64,000 nucleotides of DNA, from positions 1 to 64,000 of the forward strand of contig NZ_JAVTTP010000002.1 of assembly GCF_032248455.1 (NCBI RefSeq), in the 5' to 3' direction. A model generated the notes under the pieces. It saw only the letters and a program-made list of their open reading frames with translations. It did no database searches and was not told the DNA's origin. Each line of letters begins with the position of its first letter. The stretch's first letter is position 1. Position numbers and translations under genes: made by a program. Source of the DNA: Pricia mediterranea (lineage in GTDB: Bacteria; Bacteroidota; Bacteroidia; Flavobacteriales; Flavobacteriaceae). This document shows, piece by piece, positions 36,301-45,084 of this stretch.

Positions 36301-37362
36301 ATGAAGAACAGCACTATTTTCTTCCTTTTGAGTGTGTTTTTTGGTGCTGGATGCCATGGGCAAGAGCAGCATACTGTACCCATATCGGTGATGGTCAACG
36401 CCCATACGACCTTGACCCTCTTTTTTCCATCCCCCATTTCCCGGACCATCGCTCCTGCGGCAAACTTTGAGTTCAAATATGATAACGATGAGCCCCAGAT
36501 GGGACTTTTAAGCGGTAACCAAGGCAAATCGAGCAATCTTACGGTAATTACTGAAAACGGACATATCTATTCCTTCGCCATCGAGTATTCCGATAGTATA
36601 GAAAAGTTCAACTTTATATTGTCTCCCGAGATGGCGGTGGGGCGGCTTCCCAATCATACTTCGAAACCCGAAGACAACAAACAAGGAGAACCAGGGTCGA
36701 AACCGCGGATAGAAATGGGCGAGGTCAACGATAGTGCATCCGTTGAACCCGTGGTTACGGCATCCAACAATCCAGCGGAAATATCATCCGAAGTCCTTCC
36801 TAATAAGTTAGAAATCCCTGTCCAACCCGGTGATGCCGGAATACCCCTTCGAGCTTCTATTGCGGATGAAGAATTTCATCAAAAATCCAAATACAATCCT
36901 AAAGGGCTGGGCCACGGCGAAGAGGACCTGTACGATGTCGATAGAAATGAATACTACCGGATATTCTGCGAAAACAACTATCTGCAAAAAACGATTTTCT
37001 TGCGCACTTTCCGGCAGAACAAGAGGATTGTGCTCAAATTAAACAATATTTTGATCGATCGCGAGGAGATCTATTTTGTGCTTCAAATCGAAAATAATTC
37101 CCGCAAGGAATATCATGTCAACGGTTTAAGTTTTTTCCGAAAATCAGGGGTCGGACAGCTGCAGAAAATCATGAAACCCAGATATGTTTTCAACCTGCAG
37201 GATAAGATCGATCCCAAAGGCATCAACGAGGTCGTATTGGTCTTTAACCGATTTACGATATCCGGCAAGGAAGAAGTCTATGTCGTGTTGGATGAATTGG
37301 ATACCAATAGAATGGTGCTATTGCCGTTGGATAACAAACAGATAAACGCCCCCACCAATTGA
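36301..37362 (+). CDS. traN: Conjugative-transposon TraN-like protein (DUF4138)
   Basis: In Bacteroidota conjugative transposons TraN is an envelope protein of the type IV-like mating channel, VirB9-like in position. Here a signal peptide (residues 1-20, with a cysteine at 18) is followed by the N-terminal block HTTLTLFFPSPIS, GNQGKSSNLTVITENGHIYSF. A low-complexity linker rich in P, S, N and E spans about 115-205. The C-terminal DUF4138 block reads NKRIVLKLNNILIDREEIYF, LQIENNSRKEYHV and FTISGKEEVYVVL. 353 residues is typical. The stop overlaps the next gene. No other mating gene (TraG, TraJ, TraK, TraM) is present. Confidence 0.82.
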   Translation: MKNSTIFFLLSVFFGAGCHGQEQHTVPISVMVNAHTTLTLFFPSPISRTIAPAANFEFKYDNDEPQMGLLSGNQGKSSNLTVITENGHIYSFAIEYSDSIEKFNFILSPEMAVGRLPNHTSKPEDNKQGEPGSKPRIEMGEVNDSASVEPVVTASNNPAEISSEVLPNKLEIPVQPGDAGIPLRASIADEEFHQKSKYNPKGLGHGEEDLYDVDRNEYYRIFCENNYLQKTIFLRTFRQNKRIVLKLNNILIDREEIYFVLQIENNSRKEYHVNGLSFFRKSGVGQLQKIMKPRYVFNLQDKIDPKGINEVVLVFNRFTISGKEEVYVVLDELDTNRMVLLPLDNKQINAPTN

Positions 37363-37898
37363 GACGACGAAACTATTTTCTGATGTTGATCCTTTTTCCC
37401 CTGATGGCGGTCGGGCAAAGCTATTCCAATACTCTTTCGGTGCATGCAGGTATTTTTGGGGAAGGCTATGGCGGGGAGATTACCTATAATACCAATCTCA
37501 GCGAAAGCAGCTTTACCCAGGTCGGTCTCGAAGTCAGTATGGCGGATTACAAATTTGGCGAGACCAGTTTACCCTATTCCAGTTTTACGGCAAACTATTC
37601 TTATTTCCTGACGGTGTATAGTAAAAACCGCCGGACGCAGTCCCTCAGCCTTGGGGGCGGGGCCGTCGCGGGCTACGAACTCGCCAATAACGGCAATGAT
37701 GCCATTACGAATGTCGTCTTCGTCGATGGACAAAGTAAATTTATTTACGGGGGAGTGGCCAGCATAGACCTCGATATCATCGTTAGCGAACATGTTTCGT
37801 TAGTGGTAAAATCCTCACAATTTTACCATGTGAACAGTGATTTTGGCAAGTTCACCAACTTTTCCGGGATGGGACTGCGGTATTATTTTAATCTTTAG
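37359..37898 (+). CDS. traO: Conjugative-transposon TraO-like outer-membrane protein
   Basis: TraO-family protein, predicted small outer-membrane beta-barrel. It has a signal peptide (to about residue 20, LMAVGQS) and alternating strands with aromatic ends. The family core is visible in SLSLGGGAVAGYEL, FIYGGVASIDLDIIVSEHVSLVV and the final GMGLRYYFNL. 179 residues fits TraO. It starts at TTG 37359 inside the end of traN, so the two are translationally coupled; the first downstream ATG (37383) would shorten the signal peptide. Confidence 0.78.
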   Translation: MRRRNYFLMLILFPLMAVGQSYSNTLSVHAGIFGEGYGGEITYNTNLSESSFTQVGLEVSMADYKFGETSLPYSSFTANYSYFLTVYSKNRRTQSLSLGGGAVAGYELANNGNDAITNVVFVDGQSKFIYGGVASIDLDIIVSEHVSLVVKSSQFYHVNSDFGKFTNFSGMGLRYYFNL

Positions 37899-38112
37899 GA
37901 GCGAAACCAGCATCGGCCATGGTCCGATATCTCCGCCATCTGAAAAGAACCTTATAAATACTTCGGATAGCAAGCCATCCCTACATGAAAGGCACAATCC
38001 CCTTACAGGATAGACTTAGTTTTCCCTATAACGTAAAAGCAGGCACTTCATCCAAAATTCACACTAAACTGTAGCAGAGTTCGGTTATTACTTTATCCTC
38101 AAAGGTAAACCG

Positions 38113-40977
38113 ATGAAGTATCCAACTCGAGCCGCAGCTTTCGTTTTCTCCCTCGTTGCGATTGTTCTGGCCTGTACCAAGCAAATTGACCTAAAGACCG
38201 AGGTGGAGTTCAGCGTAACCGTGCAGCACGAGCCCGGGGGCTACATCAACGAAAACCTGCCTACTAGGGTTACTGTAGTACCGGAAGCAATACTTGAAGA
38301 GTTTTCCTATTCCTACTCCTATTCCGTTACCGAGGGCGAGGGCTATTTTATGGATAATAGGGGGGCGGTTTTTCCTCAGGACGAGACCATTGCCCTGCAA
38401 CCACTATCTGCCGAGATGATGTATGTAGGCACTCAAGCCGGAAACCATCTCGTAAAAGTAGTTGCCACGGACAATTACGGATTTACCGAGGAAGTCGAGA
38501 TAGACTATACCGTTGCAGAGATACCGCCGGTGGTGTGGACGACCAGCAGTCCCGTTAAACGCATGAAATTGCACAACACTGCTCCGATTACGGTTCATTT
38601 TGAGGCCGATTTGGACCGTGGTGTACAATACGAACGGCGCTATCGCTTTGTATCCGGTCTGGGAAGGCTTACCGAGGTATCCGATCGGGCCGATATCGAA
38701 CTAGCGGAATTCCGATCGATTACCCCTGGCACCTATACTTTGAACTTTACGCCTTTGGAGCTCGGTACTGTGGAGCTTGTGTTCGATTTGCAGGGGGACA
38801 ATGGCGATGAATATTCCGCTACCCTTGGATTTAAGGTGTTGGAGGAAATCGAGGATTCCGTACCCCCTAAAATCGCCTTATTGGGGGAGCATCCCTATAC
38901 AATTCAGCGCGGCGGCACCTATGACGATCCGGGCGCCATGGCGACGGACGACGTGGACGGAGATATCAGTGCGAACCTTGTTGTGGACGATTCCAAGGTC
39001 AACACGGCCCAAGTCGGCGCCTATCGGGTAACCTATAACGTAAAGGATGCCTCCGGGAATGCCGCCGTGGAGGTCATTCGGACTGTAACGGTGATAGCCG
39101 GCGGCAATCCGCAACGTGGTGAAAACGACATTTTAACCTTTGCCGTTCCAGGACAACAGGACGCATCCGTAATCGACCCGACCAGACATACGGTCACCAT
39201 CAATGTACCATCAGGTACGGCGACCAATGTGGCCCCGATAGCGCTAAGCGTATCCGCGGATGCCAGTATAACGCCTTCGAGGGACGAAGTGCGGGACTTC
39301 ATAAATCCGGTAACCTATATCGTGTCGGCACAAAATGGCGACCAGCAGGAATGGACGGTGACCGTCAATGTTGCGGCAAGCAGCGATAAATCCATCGAAA
39401 GCTTTACTATGGCGGGAGTAGCGGGTGTGATATCAGATACGGATATTCTGGTAACGCTTCCTCCCGGGAGCGACGCCAGTTCCCAAACGCCGGCCGTGCA
39501 ATTCATCGGGGCCGGGTTAAGTCCCAATTCCGGCACCACGGTCGATTTTACGACTACGGTTCCTTACACGGTCACCGCGGAAGACGGTAGTACAAAGGAA
39601 TATAAGGTCACGGTTATTGTCGAGAAAAGTACTGAGAAAGAGATTACGGATTTTGTAATCGAGGGTGTACCCGGGTCGATAGACGGAACAACTATTACCG
39701 TGACCCTGCCGGCCGGGAACGATGAAAAATCCCTTTCCCCGACTATCGTTCATACGGGGGAATCGATCAGCCCGGCTTTCGATTCGACACATGACTTCAC
39801 GGATCCGGTTTCCTTCACCGTAACCGCCGAAGATGGCAGCCAAAAGACATATGGCGTCTCCGTGACCATAACCGGCGACCGACCGACGGCCAATATTTCT
39901 GCCAATCCAATGACTGTCTCCCTAAACCAGGATATTAATTTTACCGGGGACGCCTCTACGGATGATATTCAGATTATCAGCTATTCTTGGGATTTTGGGG
40001 ATGGAACTACCAGCTCTGCCGCCAATCCTGTTCACAGCTATTCCTCACACGGAATTTATACGGTAAGCTTAACGGTAGCCGATGACGGGGGACTGACCGA
40101 TATGGCATCCGTTCAAATCGAGGTGCCCAACGTGGGACCTACTGCTAGTGCCAGTGCCAATCCTATTGAGATCAGGGAGGACCGATCGGTATATTTCAAC
40201 GGTTCAAATTCCACCGATGATTTGGGCATCAGCTCCCATACATGGAATTTTGGGGATGGCAACACCAGTTCTGCCCCAAATCCCGTCCATATCTACACTT
40301 CACCGGGAATATATACTGCTGGACTTACGGTCACCGATACAGGTGGTTTGACCGATACCGAAGAGATAACGATAACGGTATTGGCCAACCAAAGACCGAC
40401 TTCGGTGACATCAGCGGATATTTTTAACGGCATAGCCCCTCTGACCGTTAATTTCAGGGGAAGTGATTCCTCTGATCCGGAAAACGACCCGCTAAGCTAT
40501 CAATGGCAGTTCGGTCCGCCGGGAGCTACCTCGACAATGCAAAACCCCACATACACCTACAATAGTCCTGGAGAATATATTGTGACACTGACCGTATCGG
40601 ATGACGATCTCTCGCATACTTCGAGTCTGGTTATCACAGTCAGGCCTGCGACCACTTTTGATGCGGCAACAGGCTTATACACGGCCCCTGCGGGTTCTAC
40701 TGTGACCGTAACCTTACATTCCAAAGGTACCGGAAAAGGCAGAGCTGAGGTCGGGGCGGGACCATTGAGTTTGACCACCGCATGGAACGGCGGGGAGCAT
40801 GATACTTTTTCGGAAAACGATTCGCATTACTTTACCATGCCACCCAGCGGGGAAATATATTTCTCCGGAAGTCATCGAGAAACTTATGGAAGCTCGGATT
40901 CAAATGTCACTATGAGCAATAACCAAGGACCCTCGCAGGGTTTTTACATGGACAAGGATGAAAAAATTCCAAAATAA
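38113..40977 (+). CDS. TraQ-like (DUF3872) lipoprotein with Ig-like, DUF5018 and PKD repeats
   Basis: Surface lipoprotein of 954 residues; the lipobox cysteine is C21 (AIVLAC). Residues about 25-135 resemble TraQ/DUF3872 of conjugative transposons (FSVTVQHEP, GGAVFPQDETIAL-like GAVFPQDE, LVKVVATDNYGFTEEVEIDYTV). A second such domain spans about 138-248. After these come a DUF5011/HYR-like domain (249-330), three DUF5018-like repeats (from about 336, 424 and 507), three PKD domains with SWDFGDGT-type cores (from about 590, 674 and 758) and a 110-residue unassigned C-terminus. TraQ is normally about 140 residues, so this is a greatly extended version. It follows traO by 214 bases. Confidence 0.75.
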   Translation: MKYPTRAAAFVFSLVAIVLACTKQIDLKTEVEFSVTVQHEPGGYINENLPTRVTVVPEAILEEFSYSYSYSVTEGEGYFMDNRGAVFPQDETIALQPLSAEMMYVGTQAGNHLVKVVATDNYGFTEEVEIDYTVAEIPPVVWTTSSPVKRMKLHNTAPITVHFEADLDRGVQYERRYRFVSGLGRLTEVSDRADIELAEFRSITPGTYTLNFTPLELGTVELVFDLQGDNGDEYSATLGFKVLEEIEDSVPPKIALLGEHPYTIQRGGTYDDPGAMATDDVDGDISANLVVDDSKVNTAQVGAYRVTYNVKDASGNAAVEVIRTVTVIAGGNPQRGENDILTFAVPGQQDASVIDPTRHTVTINVPSGTATNVAPIALSVSADASITPSRDEVRDFINPVTYIVSAQNGDQQEWTVTVNVAASSDKSIESFTMAGVAGVISDTDILVTLPPGSDASSQTPAVQFIGAGLSPNSGTTVDFTTTVPYTVTAEDGSTKEYKVTVIVEKSTEKEITDFVIEGVPGSIDGTTITVTLPAGNDEKSLSPTIVHTGESISPAFDSTHDFTDPVSFTVTAEDGSQKTYGVSVTITGDRPTANISANPMTVSLNQDINFTGDASTDDIQIISYSWDFGDGTTSSAANPVHSYSSHGIYTVSLTVADDGGLTDMASVQIEVPNVGPTASASANPIEIREDRSVYFNGSNSTDDLGISSHTWNFGDGNTSSAPNPVHIYTSPGIYTAGLTVTDTGGLTDTEEITITVLANQRPTSVTSADIFNGIAPLTVNFRGSDSSDPENDPLSYQWQFGPPGATSTMQNPTYTYNSPGEYIVTLTVSDDDLSHTSSLVITVRPATTFDAATGLYTAPAGSTVTVTLHSKGTGKGRAEVGAGPLSLTTAWNGGEHDTFSENDSHYFTMPPSGEIYFSGSHRETYGSSDSNVTMSNNQGPSQGFYMDKDEKIPK

Positions 40978-41053
40978 ATTTTTTGGCAGAATGGCTCGCG
41001 TGTGAATCTGTGAGCGACGCCGTACCATCGTTAAATTCCCAAAAACCGAAAAA

Positions 41054-42700
41054 CTACCTACGCCACTCTTTGTACCGATTGATCAATCCATTGGTCGATG
41101 CGTCGTGGGATTCGACCTTTTGGTCCCCTTCCAATTGGGGAAGCACTTTTTTGGCCAATTGTTTGCCCAGTTCCACGCCCCATTGGTCGAAGCTATAAAT
41201 ATTCCAAATGATGCCCTGGGTAAAGATTTTATGTTCGTACAACGCGATCAGCGACCCTAAGGTGTAGGGAGTAACTTTTTTAAGAAGAAAGGAGTTTGTA
41301 GGCCGATTGCCCCGGAATTCCTTGAACGGCACCAGTTCCTTTCGTTTCCGTTCGTCCATATCCTGCAGCTCCCCGGCGACTTCCTCCTTGGTTTTACCTT
41401 TCATAAGCGCTTTGGTCTGGGCAAAGAAATTCGAGACCAAAATGGGATGATGCTTCCCAATGGGATTATGGCTGATGGCCGGTGCGATAAAGTCACAGGG
41501 GACCAATGGTGTGCCTTGATGAATCAGCTGATAAAAGGCATGCTGTCCGTTTGTGCCCGGTTCGCCCCAGACAATGGGACCGGTAGGGTAGGAGACCGGA
41601 TGGCCGTTACGGTCCACCTGCTTTCCGTTGCTCTCCATATTGCCCTGTTGAAAATAGGCGGGAAACCGATGCATATATTGATCGTAGGGCAAAATGGCCT
41701 CGGTCTGCGCCCCGAAGAAGTCCGTGTACCACAAGCCAATGAGTCCCATGATCACGGGGATGTTCTTTTCAAATGGTGTGTTCCTAAAATGGATATCCGA
41801 GGCCTCCGCGCCTTTTAATAATTGTTCAAAATTATCATACCCGATGGTTAGGACAATGGAAAGACCGATACTGCTCCACAGACTGTAGCGACCGCCTACC
41901 CAATCCCAAAAACCGAACATGTTTTCCTGATCGATGCCAAAGGCCTGTACTTCCTTCTCATTGGTGGAAATGGCCACAAAGTGCTTTGCGACATATTTTT
42001 CGTTCTCGGCCGATTTTAAGAACCATTCCCTGGCCGTATGCGCATTGATCATTGTCTCTTGGGTGGTAAAAGATTTGGAGGCGATCAAAAACAAGGTCTC
42101 TTCAGGATCTAATCCGTCTAAAGTCTCCACGATCTGGGTTCCGTCGACATTAGATACGAAGTGCGCCTCTATACCTTCCTTCCAGTACGGGCGTAAGGCC
42201 TCGGTCACCATAACGGGACCTAAGTCACTGCCGCCGATTCCGATGTTGACAATATGCTTAATAGGTTTTCCGGTATACCCCTTTCTTTCGCCGCTGTGAA
42301 TCCTGTTGCAGAAAGTTTTCATTCGAAGACGCTTTTCCTCCACCTCTGGCATCACATCTTCCCCATCTGTAAGCACTGGATCTCCCGAAAAGTTCCGAAG
42401 GGCGGTATGCAGTACGGCCCGGTCTTCGGTCCCGTTTATTTTCTCCCCATCGAACATAGCCTCTATAGCGGATTTCAGATGGCATTCCCCCGCCAGCTCG
42501 AACAAAAGGTCCATCGTCTTCTCCGTAACCCGATTTTTGGAATAATCGAATAAAATGTCGTTCAGAATAAGGGACATCTGGTCAAAACGATCGGGATTTT
42601 GGGAAAAAAGATCTTTCATCTGTACTTCTTTCATCTCGTGATAATGTTCGGTCAAAGCTTTCCATGCCGAGGTCTCGGTAGGATTTATTTTAGGCAGCAT
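41054..42700 (-). CDS. pgi: Glucose-6-phosphate isomerase
   Basis: Interconverts glucose-6-phosphate and fructose-6-phosphate. The ATG at 42700 starts at the family's usual [13 protein letters not shown]; a 25-residue upstream extension looks non-coding. Signature blocks are [36 protein letters not shown], the catalytic [19 protein letters not shown] and [29 protein letters not shown]. About 548 residues is the standard E. coli-type length. It converges on the PKD protein gene. Confidence 0.96.
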   Translation of the reverse strand: MLPKINPTETSAWKALTEHYHEMKEVQMKDLFSQNPDRFDQMSLILNDILFDYSKNRVTEKTMDLLFELAGECHLKSAIEAMFDGEKINGTEDRAVLHTALRNFSGDPVLTDGEDVMPEVEEKRLRMKTFCNRIHSGERKGYTGKPIKHIVNIGIGGSDLGPVMVTEALRPYWKEGIEAHFVSNVDGTQIVETLDGLDPEETLFLIASKSFTTQETMINAHTAREWFLKSAENEKYVAKHFVAISTNEKEVQAFGIDQENMFGFWDWVGGRYSLWSSIGLSIVLTIGYDNFEQLLKGAEASDIHFRNTPFEKNIPVIMGLIGLWYTDFFGAQTEAILPYDQYMHRFPAYFQQGNMESNGKQVDRNGHPVSYPTGPIVWGEPGTNGQHAFYQLIHQGTPLVPCDFIAPAISHNPIGKHHPILVSNFFAQTKALMKGKTKEEVAGELQDMDERKRKELVPFKEFRGNRPTNSFLLKKVTPYTLGSLIALYEHKIFTQGIIWNIYSFDQWGVELGKQLAKKVLPQLEGDQKVESHDASTNGLINRYKEWRR

Positions 42701-42878
42701 ACGCTCTATTTTTAACGTGAATGTTCTTTTTGAATTCTGTAGGCCTAAAGTACAATAAAAATGCAGCCTTCTCACGGTATGGGTAACTACCGTTCAAAAT
42801 ATGGAATTTTAATTTTGACATTTACAATTTGGATCCAAAGGGTCGGGAGGGTTTTGATCATTTTTCGCATTCAGAGAT

Positions 42879-43916
42879 TTAAAGTTCAAAAGCATAATTT
42901 TTACGTTGGGTCGAATCCCGGACGATCAACTTCGGAGGCAACATGATCGTCTTGTCGTTCACCAAGGCCGTGCCATTTTCAAAATAATCGAGTAGCAGGT
43001 TGCAGGCCAGCCGTCCGATTTCGGCGCCGGACTGGTCCACCGTGGTCAAAGCGGGTTCGATGACGGCCGAGGTCGGTTCGTTGCTGAAGCCCGTGATGGC
43101 GATGTCATCCGGTATTTTGATATCCCTTTCCTTCAAATAGTTCATGGCTCCGATAGCGGCAAAATCATTGGCCGAAAAAATGCCGTCGACACCCTCGAGC
43201 TCTTCGACAATCTTCGCGGCCTGTCGGTACCCGTCATCCTTGGAAAGTTGGGAGACGAGCACCAAATTTTTATCATAGGAAATTTTGTGTTTTTTCAAAG
43301 CCGACTGATACCCCTTATGTCGGTTTTTATATATCTCTACGTCCAGCGGGGCGGTAAGATGGGCAATTTTCCGGCACCCCTGTCCGATTAGATGTTCCGT
43401 CGCCTCAAAGCCGCCCTGCACATCATCGATCAACACCTTCCCGGTCTGCCTTGTTCCGGCGACATGCCGATCAAAAAATACGAGGGGCGTTCCGTTTTCG
43501 AAACACTCGGTCAGATGGGTGGGGTCTTGAGTCTCCATACTGACCGAAATCAGAATACCGTCTACCCGGTTTGCCATTAGATTACGTATGATTTTCCGTT
43601 CCCTATCGATTTCCTCCAAAGATTGACAGATGATTACGTTATAACCGGCCTGATAGGCCATTTCCTCTATACCCGCAATGGTCGAGGAGAAGAAATATCT
43701 GGAAATTCGCGGTACGACGACCCCGATGGTATTGCTCTTGTTTCGACGCAGGTTAGAGGCCAGCATGTTTCGCGTATAGCCCAACTCCCGGGCTTTGGTC
43801 AGCACCATGTCCTTGGTCTTTGCTTTGACCCGTTCACTGTCGTTCAAAGCGCGGGATACCGTGGAAGCATTGATGTTCAGGGCCTTGGCGATTTCATGGA
43901 TGGTCGTTTTCTTCAT
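42879..43916 (-). CDS. LacI family transcriptional regulator
   Basis: 345 residues. The N-terminal helix-turn-helix is TIHEIAKALNINASTVSRALND, followed by the hinge NMLASNLRRNKSNTIGVVVPRI and a periplasmic-binding-protein-like sugar domain. Divergent from kduI, with a perfect 14-bp palindrome in the gap, so it likely represses the kduI-DUF4861 operon and responds to a uronate catabolite. The effector is not readable from sequence. Confidence 0.92.
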   Translation of the reverse strand: MKKTTIHEIAKALNINASTVSRALNDSERVKAKTKDMVLTKARELGYTRNMLASNLRRNKSNTIGVVVPRISRYFFSSTIAGIEEMAYQAGYNVIICQSLEEIDRERKIIRNLMANRVDGILISVSMETQDPTHLTECFENGTPLVFFDRHVAGTRQTGKVLIDDVQGGFEATEHLIGQGCRKIAHLTAPLDVEIYKNRHKGYQSALKKHKISYDKNLVLVSQLSKDDGYRQAAKIVEELEGVDGIFSANDFAAIGAMNYLKERDIKIPDDIAITGFSNEPTSAVIEPALTTVDQSGAEIGRLACNLLLDYFENGTALVNDKTIMLPPKLIVRDSTQRKNYAFEL

Positions 43917-43985
43917 AAATTATTCCGTAAGATTTCCTGTTTTCAAAAACCGCAACACATCCAAAGATAAGAAAATTACTGCATG

Positions 43986-43999
43986 TACAATCGATTGTA
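43986..43999. promoter_or_regulatory. Candidate LacI-type operator
   Basis: TACAATCGATTGTA is a perfect palindrome with a central CG, as expected for a LacI-family dimer. It sits 70 bases before the regulator's ATG and just upstream of a TACATTTG (44011-44018) -7-like box directed at kduI. Confidence 0.65.
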
Positions 44000-44193
44000 T
44001 TATTTTTTGTTACATTTGCGAAACACGGTCAGGCGGGCACAATGAAGCGCCTATAGGCGGCCTTCCACATTAGAAAGGTCATTGACCATCAAAATGATAA
44101 TCGGATAATTACTGCATGATAGGTTGAAAAAAAGATTCATACCGAATCCGAGAATTGTCCGTAGCAAACATCTAAAATCTAATATCTAAAAGA

Positions 44194-45033
44194 ATGGCAA
44201 CAAATTACGAGACACGATACGCTTCCAGCCCGGAAGCCACGAAAAAACTGGACACCGAAGGCCTGCGAAAGGAGTTTTTGATTTCGAACCTTATGGAAAA
44301 GGGGAAGATAAACCTGACCTACACCCATTACGACCGCTATATCGCCGGGGGAGCGGTGCCGGATCAGGATTTAAAATTGGAGGCCATCGATCCCTTAAAA
44401 GCAGAATATTTCCTTGAACGCCGGGAGCTGGGCATCATCAACGTAGGCGGTAGCGGATCGGTAGAGGTCGATGGAGCTTCCTACGAACTGGACCATAAAG
44501 ACGCTCTTTATGTGGGACAAGGTGCCAAAGAGGTGGTTTTCAAAAGCAAGGATTCCGGTAATCCCGCTAAATTTTATCTGAATTCCGCCCCGGCGCATAC
44601 CGGTTATCCGACGAAAAAAGTGGGACTCCAAGATGCTAACAAATTGGAGTTGGGCTCTTTGGAAACCGCCAACCACCGTACCGTCAACCAGATGATCATC
44701 GGCGGCATTGTCACCACCTGCCAGCTGCAGATGGGCATGACGGAGCTTCAGACAGGCAGCGTTTGGAATACCATGCCCGCCCACGTACACGACCGACGGA
44801 TGGAGGTCTATTTCTATCTGGACGTGCCCGAAGACCAGTCCGTCTGCCATTTCATGGGCCAGCCCCAAGAGACCCGACATATATGGATGCAGAACCACGA
44901 AGCGGTGATTTCCCCGCCTTGGTCCATTCACTGCGGCTCGGGAACTTCGAACTACACCTTTATCTGGGGCATGGCCGGTGAGAACCTGAACTACGGGGAT
45001 ATGGATGTTGCCAAAATAACGGAGCTACGCTAA
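44194..45033 (+). CDS. kduI: 5-dehydro-4-deoxy-D-glucuronate isomerase
   Basis: Zinc cupin enzyme isomerising 4-deoxy-5-ketouronate to 2,5-diketo-3-deoxygluconate in the breakdown of unsaturated uronates from pectin, alginate-like or glycosaminoglycan polysaccharides. Visible are FLERRELGIINVGGSGSVEVDG, the zinc-binding PAHVHDRRMEVYFYLD and SPPWSIHCGSGTSNYTFIWGMAGEN. The 279-residue length is standard. It leads a two-gene unit with the DUF4861 lipoprotein and is probably controlled by the divergent LacI regulator. Confidence 0.96.
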   Translation: MATNYETRYASSPEATKKLDTEGLRKEFLISNLMEKGKINLTYTHYDRYIAGGAVPDQDLKLEAIDPLKAEYFLERRELGIINVGGSGSVEVDGASYELDHKDALYVGQGAKEVVFKSKDSGNPAKFYLNSAPAHTGYPTKKVGLQDANKLELGSLETANHRTVNQMIIGGIVTTCQLQMGMTELQTGSVWNTMPAHVHDRRMEVYFYLDVPEDQSVCHFMGQPQETRHIWMQNHEAVISPPWSIHCGSGTSNYTFIWGMAGENLNYGDMDVAKITELR

Positions 45034-45084
45034 ACGAACTACCCCGAAGCTCCATGAATGCTATTGATTAAAACGACAGACAGT

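Noticed and set aside
36077-36304. 75-codon frame between tssC and traN
   Set aside because: No recognisable protein; it spans an inverted repeat and ends inside the traN start. I could not exclude a decayed gene.
34216-40977. An integrated conjugative element
   Set aside because: No integrase, relaxase, coupling protein, tRNA attachment site or direct repeats flank the region; only TraN, TraO and TraQ-like envelope genes are present.
42895-42925. GGGTCGAATCCC resembling a tRNA T-arm
   Set aside because: It lies inside the LacI regulator coding sequence and no acceptor stem or anticodon arm surrounds it.
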